64,000 nt of DNA from Cupriavidus alkaliphilus (GTDB taxonomy: Bacteria; Pseudomonadota; Gammaproteobacteria; Burkholderiales; Burkholderiaceae): contig NZ_FMAD01000012.1 of the NCBI RefSeq assembly GCF_900094595.1, positions 62,001 through 126,000 on the forward strand, in the 5' to 3' direction. Below the pieces are notes generated by a model that was given only the letters and a program-made list of their open reading frames with translations, searched no databases and was not told the DNA's origin. The translations under genes were made by a program, and so were the position numbers. This document shows positions 15,692 through 24,855 of the stretch, in pieces (position 1 is the stretch's first letter; every line of letters starts with the position of its first letter).

Positions 15692-18142
15692 ATGATTGCT
15701 TTCGCTTCCGCGGCCTCTGAAGAAATGCTTTTGGCTGACGTGATCCGCCATATCGCAACGCGAAATTCGATATTATTTTTAGGGTCTGGGTTCTCTGCTT
15801 CTGCGCGTGGCATAGACAACGAAGAAATGCCTTTGGCGTCAAATTTGGCGCAAAAAATTGCAGATCTTCAAAATTTCGATGCGGAAAAAGACTTGCGCTA
15901 TGCGTCGTCCCGATATTTAGATAGTAATGGAGACAAAGGCGCTCTGATTAAGTTGCTTCGCGAGACTTTTTCCGTTAGCTCAGTGGAAGATCATCATGTC
16001 ACTATTGCCTCTATGCCTTGGCGCCGGGTGTATACGACAAACTACGACATGTGCTTCGAGCGCGCCGCCGAAAAGGCGGGAAAAATATTCGATCCAGTTG
16101 ATCTGTCGTCAAATCCATCTGAGTTTTCGGCGCGAAATAGTATCTGCGTACACTTGAATGGCTCGCTTAGAAATTTAAGTCCTGAAACGCTCAATAACGA
16201 TTTCAAACTGACGAATTCATCTTATCTTTCGCCAGATTCTTTTTTGACGTCAAAATGGCGATATCAATTCCAACGAGATCTGGATTTTTCCTCCGCAATA
16301 ATCTTTGTCGGGTATTCGATGTATGACATCGAAGTTCAAAAGATTCTCCACTCGAATCCTACATATCGCGAAAAGACATTCTTCATCACGCGCTCCTTAA
16401 AGAAAGGGCGAGATCAATTTACGATCGAGCAATTTGGATCGATTTTGCCAATAGGAGTGGAAGCTTTCGCTAAGGCTCTTGCTCAAGAGGTAGACGATTT
16501 TATTGCTGAGCCGGAGGAATTGGTTCTTGCGAGCCTTTGGGAGTATCAGTTTAGTGAGGATGATATTGAAATACGCGACGTTGATGTTGATACATTTTTA
16601 ATGCGCGGCGAGGCCTCCGATGAAATTATCGATGCTGCCGTAGTGGGTGCAAAGGGAGCGCCTCTTCTGATTTCTCGCGACGATATAGAGTATGCGAAAA
16701 AATTGCTGGATGCGAATGCAAAATTGGTCGTCGTAGCAGAATTTGGGAATGGAAAATCCACATTTATCCGTGCCCTCAGAAGCCAACTAGCGTTGAACGG
16801 CGTTCGAGTTTTTACCGCAGATCAGGCAGACGCACATCAACACGACGATCTTGAGACAATTGTTAAAAAAGACATAAGTGGTTGTTTGATCATCGACTCT
16901 TATGAGCAGAATATTGATCTGCTTTCTCATTACGCGGAGTTAAGGCCAGAGAAACTTAAACTCATCATTGCCGCACGAACGAGCATCCACGAACGTTTTC
17001 GCCCTTGGTTGGTTCAAGTAGGCTTGGAACTGAATGAAATATCCTTGGATGATCTATCCCCAAAAGAGGCGGACCAGTTCATCGAAATCATGGACAACAT
17101 CGGATATTGGGGGGAGAAGGCAGCCTTGCCTCTTCACTCTAAACAGTCCATTGTAAACTATGATCATCATAGACAACTCTCGTTGAATCTGTTGTCCCTT
17201 TTATCATCCCCCCAGATGATTGATCGCGTACGAGAGCTTATGAGCGGTTTGTTATCCAATTCACAGCACAGGGACACAATATTCTCCATTGCACTACTCG
17301 CTGCGAACGACAGGCCTCTCAATTCCAGCCTGATTTCAGAAATCGCATTAAACGATGCAATTTATTCTTCCGAGTTGCTCAGTAACGAGAGTTTTCGACA
17401 GATTTTTCGAGTCCAGGGGGTAAAGATTGCCGCACGATCTAGCATATTTGCTATTTCAATTATTTCGCAGCAATTTCAAGCTACATACATCGTAGATCAA
17501 CTGCTGAAAATCGTTTCGGCCATTGACGATGGAACCGCTGATCTGCGAGATATTCAAAAAAGTTTATTGAGATTCTCAGTTGTCGAGCGATTTTTGCCTG
17601 CGAAGCAGCGCATGCAGAATCTGGTTCGATATTATGAAAATCTGAAGCGCGAAATTTCGTGGCTTAAAACTGATCCACATTTCTGGTTGCAATATGGGAT
17701 GGCTCAGCTTACGTATAAACATTACGCTAAGGCTCAGGGGTACTTCGACCAGGCTTATGCGTTAGCGGAGAAAAAACATAATTACCATACTGACCATCTT
17801 GACACCCAGCAAGCACGCCTATTCCTTCTGCAATCTATTTCGGTTGAGGATTCGGCAAGATCGTTTCAATTATTCGCGGATGGTCACAGGCTTCTGCGTT
17901 CGTTAGCGGACGATGTTCACAAATATCGACAGGTTGAAATATATAATGAAATCTTCGACAAGAAGTTCGCAATATTCTCTAAAACCCAAAAGGCAACCTT
18001 TGAGCGAGCATGCAAAACTCTGCATGCAGAACTGACACAAGCAATGTCAGACATCTGGCCGGGTAGCCGTCCGCGCATAATAATTCGAGTCGCCGATATG
18101 CTTGAAGCGATTCTCTCGAAGATCAAAGTCGGAAAAAAATGA
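15692..18142 (+). CDS. SIR2-like / P-loop NTPase protein, candidate phage-defence effector
   Basis: A protein of 816 residues. Residues about 20-230 form a SIR2-like domain: LFLGSGFSASA (31-33 GSG), TTNYD (115-119), HLNGS (154-158) and FVGYSMYD (205-212), the NAD-binding pattern. A P-loop NTPase follows, with Walker A AEFGNGKST (349-357) and Walker B GCLIIDSYEQ (397-406), resembling STAND-type ATPases. The C-terminal 350 residues are helical and TPR-like (QYGMAQLTYKHYAKAQGYFD). SIR2 plus STAND architectures are known antiphage proteins that deplete NAD after sensing infection. The function here is inferred from that architecture. Codon use is markedly AT-rich against the backbone, a sign of transfer. 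The start follows GAGAGG. Confidence 0.78.
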   Translation: MIAFASAASEEMLLADVIRHIATRNSILFLGSGFSASARGIDNEEMPLASNLAQKIADLQNFDAEKDLRYASSRYLDSNGDKGALIKLLRETFSVSSVEDHHVTIASMPWRRVYTTNYDMCFERAAEKAGKIFDPVDLSSNPSEFSARNSICVHLNGSLRNLSPETLNNDFKLTNSSYLSPDSFLTSKWRYQFQRDLDFSSAIIFVGYSMYDIEVQKILHSNPTYREKTFFITRSLKKGRDQFTIEQFGSILPIGVEAFAKALAQEVDDFIAEPEELVLASLWEYQFSEDDIEIRDVDVDTFLMRGEASDEIIDAAVVGAKGAPLLISRDDIEYAKKLLDANAKLVVVAEFGNGKSTFIRALRSQLALNGVRVFTADQADAHQHDDLETIVKKDISGCLIIDSYEQNIDLLSHYAELRPEKLKLIIAARTSIHERFRPWLVQVGLELNEISLDDLSPKEADQFIEIMDNIGYWGEKAALPLHSKQSIVNYDHHRQLSLNLLSLLSSPQMIDRVRELMSGLLSNSQHRDTIFSIALLAANDRPLNSSLISEIALNDAIYSSELLSNESFRQIFRVQGVKIAARSSIFAISIISQQFQATYIVDQLLKIVSAIDDGTADLRDIQKSLLRFSVVERFLPAKQRMQNLVRYYENLKREISWLKTDPHFWLQYGMAQLTYKHYAKAQGYFDQAYALAEKKHNYHTDHLDTQQARLFLLQSISVEDSARSFQLFADGHRLLRSLADDVHKYRQVEIYNEIFDKKFAIFSKTQKATFERACKTLHAELTQAMSDIWPGSRPRIIIRVADMLEAILSKIKVGKK

Positions 18143-18331
18143 GCGGTCAATAGCAATTGGCGCTCTATGACTTTTTTTCATGCGCCGAGATGCATTAAGT
18201 CTCAGAGCCATCGGTGACCACCCATGGCTGTGAGACGTACGTCTAGAGGCACTCGTTCAACGGCCAATTCTTTGGCCAAAAGACTGGAATGACTGTTCCT
18301 CAGTGTGGATTCAACCGGTCGATGCAACGGA

Positions 18332-18445
18332 TTAATGGAATCGTTCAGCCGGTGTATCGAAGTGCAGTGTCTTGCGCGGACGCTCGTTCAGGCGCCGGGC
18401 CACGGCGTTCAGTTTCGCTTGTGAATAGACAATCGCCTCAACCTG
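18332..18445 (-). pseudogene. 3' fragment of IS30-family transposase
   Basis: Read on the minus strand: VEAIVYSQAKLNAVARRLNE then RPRKTLHFDTPAERFH and a TAA stop. The LN..A..LN.RPRKTL.F.TP.E motif is the conserved C-terminus of IS30-family transposases. Only about 38 codons remain, the catalytic core is missing, and no terminal inverted repeat is evident nearby. Confidence 0.72.
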
Positions 18446-18686
18446 CAAACTTGTCGAGTCGGCAGAAGATTATGTAAAGCCCCGGCCCATGCCACTGCCG
18501 GCGGCGACGTCCAGGTAGGTCAATCCCTTCCGGTCCTGGCGCGCGAGGAAGGGAGCTATTCTCGGCTGCAGCCGACGCTGCCTGAGCGAATGACCGTTGG
18601 ACTTTTGAGAACGGCCGTTGACGTCGCTGCGAACTAAAGGACGGCAGCGGGTCGATAACGGCCGTGCGAGGGACATACAACGGGCA

Positions 18687-19290
18687 TCATCGACGCTGGC
18701 GCGCCACACTGCGAGATCGGTGACATGTCAGGTCAGATCGGCCATTGCTGCGGGGAATCCTGAATTCCGGCCAGAATCGAACGCTCATGACACCGCCGAG
18801 CAGCATGAAATAGGACAGCGTGTAGAAGTTGAGAAGCGGACCTCCAATTGCCAACGCCCATCGCGCCTCGTGGACAGGCAACAGGCCAAACTGATAGCCC
18901 GGCTGCATCCAGGTACCCCATATTCCCACCGGACAGAAGAGCAACACGATGGCGCGGGTCAGCCCGGACCTGCCCTGATATTCGCGCTTGTAGGCATCCA
19001 TCCGCCTCACGGACTCAAAATAGAGCACGTCCAGCGGACGCAGCAATCCCAATATCAGCTAAGGCAGAAACAGCACGGCAGACAGCACGAAATTGGCGGC
19101 CGTTGCATGCGGAAAGTGCGATTGCTTGATATAGCCGGATACCGACGGCACCGGACGGGCCAGCATCGTATCGGCAAAGTCCAGTCCGAACGGACTCGAT
19201 GGCGCGGGCCAGTACAGCGCGATGGCAGCTGCGGCGATGTAGGGCAGTACACAGGCCCCGAGCAGGATCCCCAGTGTCGAAGGGTTGGCC
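18687..19290 (-). pseudogene. decayed membrane-protein gene with in-frame stop
   Basis: A continuous minus-strand frame encodes hydrophobic segments (LGILLGACVLPYIAAAAIAL, ANFVLSAVLFLP, AIVLLFCPVGIWGTW, LLNFYTLSYFMLLGGV) separated by hydrophilic loops, like a four- to five-helix membrane protein. A TAG at 19059-19061 interrupts it and the same frame continues directly afterwards (LILGLLRPLDVLYFESVRRM). No convincing start is seen upstream of about 19290. I do not recognise the family. It lies in a stretch of debris next to the IS30 remnant. Confidence 0.5.
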
Positions 19291-19617
19291 GGCAATGGTT
19301 GCGTACTTCCACATATTGTTGGGCTGGCGTGTTGGGCCGACTTGTCAGCGAGAAGATTGCCTCGGCGCTCCGGCTGTTCCCGGCGCAAGGACCGATGCGG
19401 TCCGAATGCGCCAATGGCGGCAAATCCGAAACTACAAGGGACAGGCCGGGCAAGCCAGTATGGCGAAGTGGGGTGTCTGCGGGCCACAACAGTGCGTGGC
19501 GCGCCAGGCCACCGGCCTCGCTAGAATGCCTGGAACGCGCTACCGGCGATGGACTGATTGCGCCCTAAACTGCGGGCCCAGGCATCGGCCAGACTGCCCA
19601 AATCGCTAAGGTGAAAA

Positions 19618-19998
19618 ATGCGGACCCGAACGAAATACTCACGAGCTAAAGGCACACGTGTGGCCGCCGCCCTTGCATCCTGGGGCGGGGCCTCCATTGC
19701 TGTTCTTGTGTCGCTTATGTTTGCCACCTCAGCCGTGGCCGGGTCCATCCGTGCAAATTGGCTGGTGACCTTGCCGCTACTCGCCTGGATATCACTTGCC
19801 GTCATGACCGTTCGCTGGATTCAGAACCGCGCTTGTCATTGGCTTTGGCCAGTTGCAGGGACTATTTGCGGCATTGCGTCTAGCGTTGCATTCATTCCGA
19901 TCGCAATTTTCTACATCGCTGCGGTGCCTCTCGCCATTTACCTGGTTTTCTGGCACCTGCGACAGCCCACGGGGTTTCCATTGAGTCGAAAGTCCTGA
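19618..19998 (+). CDS. hypothetical small membrane protein (126 aa)
   Basis: The start at 19618 is preceded by TAAGGTGAAA, a good ribosome binding site. After a basic N-terminus (MRTRTKYSRAKGTR) there are about four hydrophobic segments (SIAVLVSLMFATSAVA, LVTLPLLAWISLAVM, HWLWPVAGTICGIASS, AIFYIAAVPLAIYLVF), the positive-inside charges fitting an inner-membrane protein. The family is not recognised. Undisturbed reading frame, hydrophobic pattern and RBS are the support. Neighbouring genes give no functional hint. Confidence 0.5.
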   Translation: MRTRTKYSRAKGTRVAAALASWGGASIAVLVSLMFATSAVAGSIRANWLVTLPLLAWISLAVMTVRWIQNRACHWLWPVAGTICGIASSVAFIPIAIFYIAAVPLAIYLVFWHLRQPTGFPLSRKS

Positions 19999-20187
19999 GT
20001 TGCCAAGTGGTCAAACAGTTCGCGTGGAGTGAACGGCTCCGGCTACTGTCTGCTCCGCAATGAGCCGGGCCGATTTGCCTAGACGATTTCAGCGAGACAG
20101 GATTCGCAAAGGGTGCGCCGCGATGCTGATGGCGGAACATGAGCAGGGTCGGCAGCCAATTGCACGATTGCCTACCCCGCCCCAGGG

Positions 20188-20478
20188 TTAATCAACCTCC
20201 AACCCCTGTCCCTCCACCACCGCCAACTCACTCAAAACCTGCGTCTCATGCGCCAACGTGGCTGCAAGAGAAAGCAAACCCTCCCAAACCCCCTGCTCCA
20301 AATCCACCGCCTCCAAACTAGCAGCCCCATGCTCACTAGCCATAAGCAATAGCCCATGAAGCTGCGCCGCCCGTTGTACCGCAAGACTTAGCGGGTTCTC
20401 CCCCGGGGTGTGAGCGGTGACGAGCATGTCGACACCATTGTGTTCCGCGGTAATACCGTGATGACTATGGCTATACAT
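20188..20478 (-). CDS. small hypothetical protein, DUF3077/DUF6124-like
   Basis: A protein of 96 residues from the ATG at 20478, which follows GTGGAGGTGCGCC, a strong ribosome binding site. A longer frame from 20559 lacks one. The sequence (TPGENPLSLAVQRAAQLHGLLLMASEHG...LEQGVWEGLLSLAATLAHETQVL) is helical and resembles short proteins of unknown function common in Pseudomonas and Burkholderiaceae that have a P...AL..A..L......A pattern. The family match is from memory and uncertain. No operon partner. Confidence 0.55.
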   Translation of the reverse strand: MYSHSHHGITAEHNGVDMLVTAHTPGENPLSLAVQRAAQLHGLLLMASEHGAASLEAVDLEQGVWEGLLSLAATLAHETQVLSELAVVEGQGLEVD

Positions 20479-20559
20479 GGCGCACCTCCACATAGGCGGC
20501 ACGCGCGCCCCGCTGCATTGTGAAAGTACTGGAGATAGCCAATCGCCCAGAATGGGCAA

Positions 20560-21029
20560 GTAAGAACTGAAGCATGGGAATGCCCCCTATCCATACAGGT
20601 TCAGTCCCGCTCCCCGGGTGCTGATTGGGGTGGGCGGGCGCAAGGCAGGGTTAGCAGACCGGGAAAGAGCCGAAAGCCGGCGAGCCCGAAGGCTCCCCTG
20701 CCAGGGCCCGCCCAAGGAAGGGGCGTGCGCAGGCACAGCGGACGTAAGGGTACCGCCAGAAGACGAACGTTCGGCTCTTTCTCACTCAGGCTGCTAAACC
20801 CGGTCGCCACGACGCAGCGACGAACCCAGTATGAAGAGAGGCAGCAAGCGCGAGTATGGGCAAACTCTTAAAAGAGCGTTCATCGCCGGATTGCCGGGAT
20901 GAAGTGGGGGCGCAGGTGTTGATGCGGCTCACTTCGTTGATGCGCCCGCCCTCACCCCCGCCCCTCTCCCGCAAGCGGGAGAGGGGAGAAAACACGTGGC
21001 ATCGCGAAATGCCGCAGGGTATCCAAATC
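20560..21029. other. non-coding stretch between island and chemotaxis genes
   Basis: Apart from the REP-like hairpin at 20950-20989, I see no gene or clear signal in these 470 bases. The composition is backbone-like. Confidence 0.5.
20950..20989. repeat. REP-like palindromic element, copy 1
   Basis: CCTCACCCCCGCC followed by the hairpin CCTCTCCCGC/GCGGGAGAGG. The same unit recurs at 36552-36592, 59671-59710 and, with an altered loop, 59739-59783. It lies 40 bases beyond the end of cheZ, where it may also stop transcription or protect the mRNA 3' end. Confidence 0.75.
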
Positions 21030-21665
21030 TTAGAAACCCAAACTAGCCAACAAATCATCCACCTGCGCCTGGTCCGACACCACATCCGGCTTGCCTTCCG
21101 GATTCACCTGCGGCCCATTCATCAGCGTCGACGGTGCCGGCGCTTCCACGCGGCGTTCGGACGGCACATTGTCGATCAGCACCTGCAGCAGTTCCTGCTC
21201 CAGCGCGCGGATCATGTCCATCATCTTCTTGATGACCTGGCCGGTCAGGTCCTGGAAGTCCTGCGCCATCATGATGTCGAGCAGGTGGCTGTTGGTGGCG
21301 CGGGCTTGCCCGGGTACCTCGGACAGGAAGGCGCGGGTGTCCAGCACCAGCGAGCGGGCGTCGGACAGTTCCACCGGCTTTTCAAACCACGCTGCCCAGC
21401 GCTTGTCCAGCGTTTCGGCCTGCTGTTCGATGTCGGACTGGATCGGCTGCGCCAGTTCGACCGCGTTGAGCGTGCGCTCGGCGGCCTGCTCGGTCATCGC
21501 GGCGATGTAGTTCAGGCGGTCGCGCGCGTCGGGGATGGCTTGCGCGGCGCGCTCGATTTCCTTGTCCAGGCCGAGCTCGCGCATGTTGTCGCGCAGCATG
21601 CGCGTCAGGTTGCCGATGCGCAGGATCAGTTGTTCGGCGGAATCGTTGCTCAGGGTGGGGGTCAT
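21030..21665 (-). CDS. cheZ: protein phosphatase CheZ
   Basis: This 211-residue protein dephosphorylates CheY-P and so shortens the signal to the flagellar motor. The catalytic helix MMAQDFQDLTGQVIKKMMD (about 132-150) matches the CheZ signature, with the Asp and Gln residues required for catalysis. The C-terminal DDLLASLGF is the CheY-binding tail. It starts 18 bases after cheY and is the last gene of the flhD-to-cheZ block, followed by a REP hairpin. Confidence 0.95.
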   Translation of the reverse strand: MTPTLSNDSAEQLILRIGNLTRMLRDNMRELGLDKEIERAAQAIPDARDRLNYIAAMTEQAAERTLNAVELAQPIQSDIEQQAETLDKRWAAWFEKPVELSDARSLVLDTRAFLSEVPGQARATNSHLLDIMMAQDFQDLTGQVIKKMMDMIRALEQELLQVLIDNVPSERRVEAPAPSTLMNGPQVNPEGKPDVVSDQAQVDDLLASLGF

Positions 21666-21683
21666 GACAAACGCGCCTCCGCC

Positions 21684-22070
21684 TCAGCCGCCGAGCTTTT
21701 CGAAGATCTTGGTGATCTTCTCGTCCAGCGTGGCGGCCGTGAACGGCTTGACCACGTAGCCGTTGGCGCCGGCCTGGGCCGCGGCGATGATGTTCTCCTT
21801 CTTGGCCTCGGCGGTGACCATCAGCACCGGGATCTTGCCGATATTCGCGTCGGCGCGGATGGCCTGCAGCATGGACAGGCCGTCCATGTTGGGCATGTTC
21901 CAGTCCGAGATCACGAACTGGAAGCTGCCGTCCTTGGCTTTTTCAAGGCCGGCGGCGCCGTCCTCGGCTTCTTCGACGTTGACGAAACCCAGCTCCTTGA
22001 GCAGGTTGCGGATGATCCGGCGCATGGTCGGGAAATCGTCCACGACCAGGATCTTGATGTTCTTGTCCAC
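21684..22070 (-). CDS. cheY: chemotaxis response regulator CheY
   Basis: A single receiver domain of 128 residues. The acidic pocket is D11-D12, the phosphoacceptor D56 (SDWNMPNMDG), with T86 and K108 (YVVKPF) completing the active site. Phosphorylated by CheA, it binds the flagellar switch protein FliM. It is very close to enterobacterial CheY, including the N-terminal K-LVVDDF block. It sits between cheB and cheZ with short gaps, as in other Burkholderiaceae. Confidence 0.96.
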   Translation of the reverse strand: MDKNIKILVVDDFPTMRRIIRNLLKELGFVNVEEAEDGAAGLEKAKDGSFQFVISDWNMPNMDGLSMLQAIRADANIGKIPVLMVTAEAKKENIIAAAQAGANGYVVKPFTAATLDEKITKIFEKLGG

Positions 22071-22139
22071 TTTAAAGACTCCAGTAAATGCAGTGATGGC
22101 TTGTGGATCCGGCTTTGTTGTTTCGGCTTGCCGGCTCGA

Positions 22140-23222
22140 TTAGACCCGTTGCGCGCGCGTGCCGTAGGTGGCCAAGCGCGCCATGACGCGCTGGGTCATC
22201 GCCGGCAAGGGCACGACTTCATGCACGCCGCCGGCGGCGATCGCCTCCTTCGGCATGCCAAACACGATGCAGGTTTGCTCGTCCTGCGCCAGGTTGTAGG
22301 CGCCGGCCTCGCGCATGCGCAGCATGCCGCGGGCGCCGTCTTTGCCCATGCCGGTCAGGATCACGCCGATCACGTTCTTGCCGCCGTGCTGCGCGGCCGA
22401 ATCGAACAGCACGTCCACCGACGGGCGATGGCGGTTGACCGGTGCTTCCTGCGACAGGTGTGCGACATAGTTGGCGCCGCTGCGTGCCAGCAGCAGGTGC
22501 GAGTCGCCCGGGGCGATATACGCATGGCCCGGCAGCACGCGTTCGCCGTGCACGGCTTCCTTGACCGTGATGCGGCACAGGCCGTCCAGCCGCTGCGCAA
22601 ATGAACGCGTAAAGCCGGCCGGCATATGCTGCACGATCAGCACTGCGGGGCTGTCGGGCGGCAGCGGCATCAGGAATTCCTTGATGGCTTCGGTGCCGCC
22701 GGTGGAGGCGCCCAGGATGATCAGCTTCTCGGTCGACAGCAGCGGGCTGCGCAGCATCGACACCGGTGCGGGTCCGCTGGCGGACGGCGCGGCAGGCGGC
22801 GTGGCCGCGCGCACGCGCGCGCGCGACGCGGCGCGCAGCTTGTCGGCAATGGTGTCGGTGTATTCGAGCAGCCCGTCGCGGATGCCCAGCTTGGGCTTGG
22901 TGACGAAGTCCACCGCGCCCAGCTCCAGCGCGCGCATGGTGATCTCTGATCCGCGCTCGGTCAGCGACGACACCATCAGCACCGGCATCGGCCGCAGCCG
23001 CATCAGCCGTTCCAGAAAGTCCAGGCCGTCCATGCGCGGCATTTCGACGTCGAGCGTCAGCACGTCGGGGTTCAGGCGCTTGATCAGGTCGCGCGCCACC
23101 AGCGGGTCGGGCGCGGTGCCGACCACTTCCATGTCGGGCTGGCTGTTGATGATCTCCGTCATCAGGCTGCGGATCAGCGCGGAGTCATCCACGCAGAGCA
23201 CCTTGATCTTGGCGGCAGTCAT
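22140..23222 (-). CDS. cheB: chemotaxis methylesterase/deamidase CheB
   Basis: A protein of 360 residues that removes methyl groups from MCP glutamates for adaptation. The receiver domain has D12-D13 and phosphoacceptor D58. A linker with Arg/Ala/Pro runs over about 135-160. The CheB methylesterase domain has the catalytic triad S173 (GASTGG), H199 (VQHMP) and D295 (GMGKDGARG). The ATG at 23222 (MTAAKIKVLCVDDS) is chosen because the receiver fold begins at once; a longer frame to 23321 runs into cheD and adds nothing family-like. It follows cheD by 22 bases. Confidence 0.95.
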   Translation of the reverse strand: MTAAKIKVLCVDDSALIRSLMTEIINSQPDMEVVGTAPDPLVARDLIKRLNPDVLTLDVEMPRMDGLDFLERLMRLRPMPVLMVSSLTERGSEITMRALELGAVDFVTKPKLGIRDGLLEYTDTIADKLRAASRARVRAATPPAAPSASGPAPVSMLRSPLLSTEKLIILGASTGGTEAIKEFLMPLPPDSPAVLIVQHMPAGFTRSFAQRLDGLCRITVKEAVHGERVLPGHAYIAPGDSHLLLARSGANYVAHLSQEAPVNRHRPSVDVLFDSAAQHGGKNVIGVILTGMGKDGARGMLRMREAGAYNLAQDEQTCIVFGMPKEAIAAGGVHEVVPLPAMTQRVMARLATYGTRAQRV

Positions 23223-23244
23223 GATTGGTCGTGCTTGTAGGGTT

Positions 23245-23904
23245 TCAGGGAAGCTGGCGCGGGTATGACTGCCGCGCAAACAGTTCCGGCGAGCGCGACG
23301 GTTCGCGCGCCGAAGTGGCAATGGCCCGCGCCAGCGCGCGTTCGTCGCGCGCCACCGAAACCTGGTCGTCCTGCCGCGTCAGGCGGCGCACCAGCGCCAA
23401 CCCGCCGATCGGGAAATAGCTGACGCGGCGCGCATGCGGGCCGCGCAGGTCCTGCGCCGCCACGCGCACCTCTTCGGCCTTCAGGTAACGCAGCACGAAG
23501 TCCGCGTTGCGGTCGCCGATGTTCAGCGTGGTCATGTTGGCCAGCACCGCGCCGCCGCCGAAGACCTTGGCCTCCAGCCGTTCGCGGCGCGCGCCCATCT
23601 TGAGCAGTTCGTTGATCAGCACTTCAAGCGCGTAGCTGCCGTAGCGCATCGACGGCGACAGCATGCGGTCGGCGCTGCCGCTGGCGCCCTCATCGTCCGG
23701 CAGCATGAAGTGGTTCATGCCGCCGACGCCGGCAACCTCGTCGCGGATGCAGGCGGCCACGCAAGAGCCCAGCACGGTGGTCAGCACCACGTCTTCGCGG
23801 GTCACGTAGTACTCGTTGGGCAGCAGCTTGATGGCCTGCTTGCCGAACTCGCGGTCGAAGTAGGTGCGCGTAGCCAGCGCTTCGGGCAGGTGGGGCGTGC
23901 GCAT
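23245..23904 (-). CDS. cheD: chemoreceptor glutamine deamidase CheD
   Basis: A protein of 219 residues that deamidates specific MCP glutamines to glutamates. The conserved Cys and His are seen in TTVLGSCVAACI and GGMNHFMLP. The core continues through MRYGSYALEVLIN and VFGGGAVL. The C-terminal extension of about 40 residues (QVSVARDERALARAIATSAR) is longer than in Thermotoga CheD. The start overlaps the cheR stop by one base (TAATG), so the two are translationally coupled. Enterobacteria lack CheD, so adaptation here has an extra arm. Confidence 0.93.
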   Translation of the reverse strand: MRTPHLPEALATRTYFDREFGKQAIKLLPNEYYVTREDVVLTTVLGSCVAACIRDEVAGVGGMNHFMLPDDEGASGSADRMLSPSMRYGSYALEVLINELLKMGARRERLEAKVFGGGAVLANMTTLNIGDRNADFVLRYLKAEEVRVAAQDLRGPHARRVSYFPIGGLALVRRLTRQDDQVSVARDERALARAIATSAREPSRSPELFARQSYPRQLP

Positions 23905-24815
23905 TACGGCCTGCCCCGGCTGGCCACGAACTGCGCCAGTTCATAGACGGTCTGCCCGCGCAGCTGGAACGCGCGCGTGACGTAGGAGAAGTTCTCCGAA
24001 TGGCCGGCGAACAGCAGCCCGTGCGGCTTGAGCAGCGGCACAAAGCGCTCCAGGATGCGGCCCTGGGTCGGCTTGTCGAAGTAGATCATCACGTTGCGGC
24101 AGAAGATGGCATCGAACTGCTCGCGGATGGCCCAGTCGGGCGCGAGCAGGTTCAGCGGCTCGAACGCGATGGTGGCGGCCAGTTCCGGCTTGACCTTGAC
24201 CGAGCCGGTGCGCGGGCCGGTGCCCTTCAGGAAGAAGCGCTTGAGCCGTTCCGGCGACAGCCGCGCCACCTGGTCGGCGGAATAGACGCCGCTGCGGGCC
24301 TTGGCCAGCACCTGGGTGTCGATGTCGGTGGCCAGCACGGTGCCGGCGCGGTCGCCCAGCGCCTCGGCCAGGGTGATGGCGATCGAGTACGGTTCTTCGC
24401 CGGTGGACGCGGCCGAGCACCAGACGCTGTAGGGCCGGCCCACCTGCCTGGCATGCTCGGCCAGCAGCGGGAAGTGGTGCGCCTCGCGGAAGAACGAGGT
24501 CAGGTTGGTGGTCAGCGCGTTGGTGAAGAACTCCCACTCCGGCGAGCGGTCATCCGCTTCCAGCAGCGCCAGGTACGAGGCAAAGTCGGTCAGCTGCAGC
24601 GTGCGCAGCCGGCGCGCCAGGCGGCTGTAGACCATTTCGCGCTTGTGGCTGCCCAGCGAGATGCCCGCGCGGCGGTGGATCAGCGCGCGGATCTGCTCGA
24701 AGTCGCGCTCGGTCAGCAGGAAGTCGCGCGCGTCGTCGCGCCGCAGCAGGGCGGCCGGCGTGGGGGCTGGCCCGCTGTGAGCGGGTGCGCTGGCGGCGGT
24801 GCGGAACGGCGTCAT
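23904..24815 (-). CDS. cheR: chemoreceptor methyltransferase CheR
   Basis: A SAM-dependent MCP glutamate methyltransferase of 303 residues. The N-terminal helical domain (LTERDFEQIRALIHRRAGIS) is followed by the Rossmann domain with VWCSAASTGEEPYSIAI (SAM loop), the LATDID acidic motif and FDAIFCRNVMIYFD. A short N-terminal tail precedes these. The beta-subdomain that binds MCP pentapeptides appears to be present, which fits the DWSAF tails on two MCPs in this window. It is co-directional with cheW (40-base gap) and overlaps cheD. Confidence 0.95.
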   Translation of the reverse strand: MTPFRTAASAPAHSGPAPTPAALLRRDDARDFLLTERDFEQIRALIHRRAGISLGSHKREMVYSRLARRLRTLQLTDFASYLALLEADDRSPEWEFFTNALTTNLTSFFREAHHFPLLAEHARQVGRPYSVWCSAASTGEEPYSIAITLAEALGDRAGTVLATDIDTQVLAKARSGVYSADQVARLSPERLKRFFLKGTGPRTGSVKVKPELAATIAFEPLNLLAPDWAIREQFDAIFCRNVMIYFDKPTQGRILERFVPLLKPHGLLFAGHSENFSYVTRAFQLRGQTVYELAQFVASRGRP

Positions 24816-24855
24816 GGGTTGTGCTTCGAGAATGCGGGAACTCAGGCGCGGAAAA

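Noticed and set aside
18480..18620. Methyltransferase-like string TYLDVAAGSGM on the minus strand
   Set aside because: It resembles SAM motif I, but the frame is short, ends soon after and has no other methyltransferase motif.
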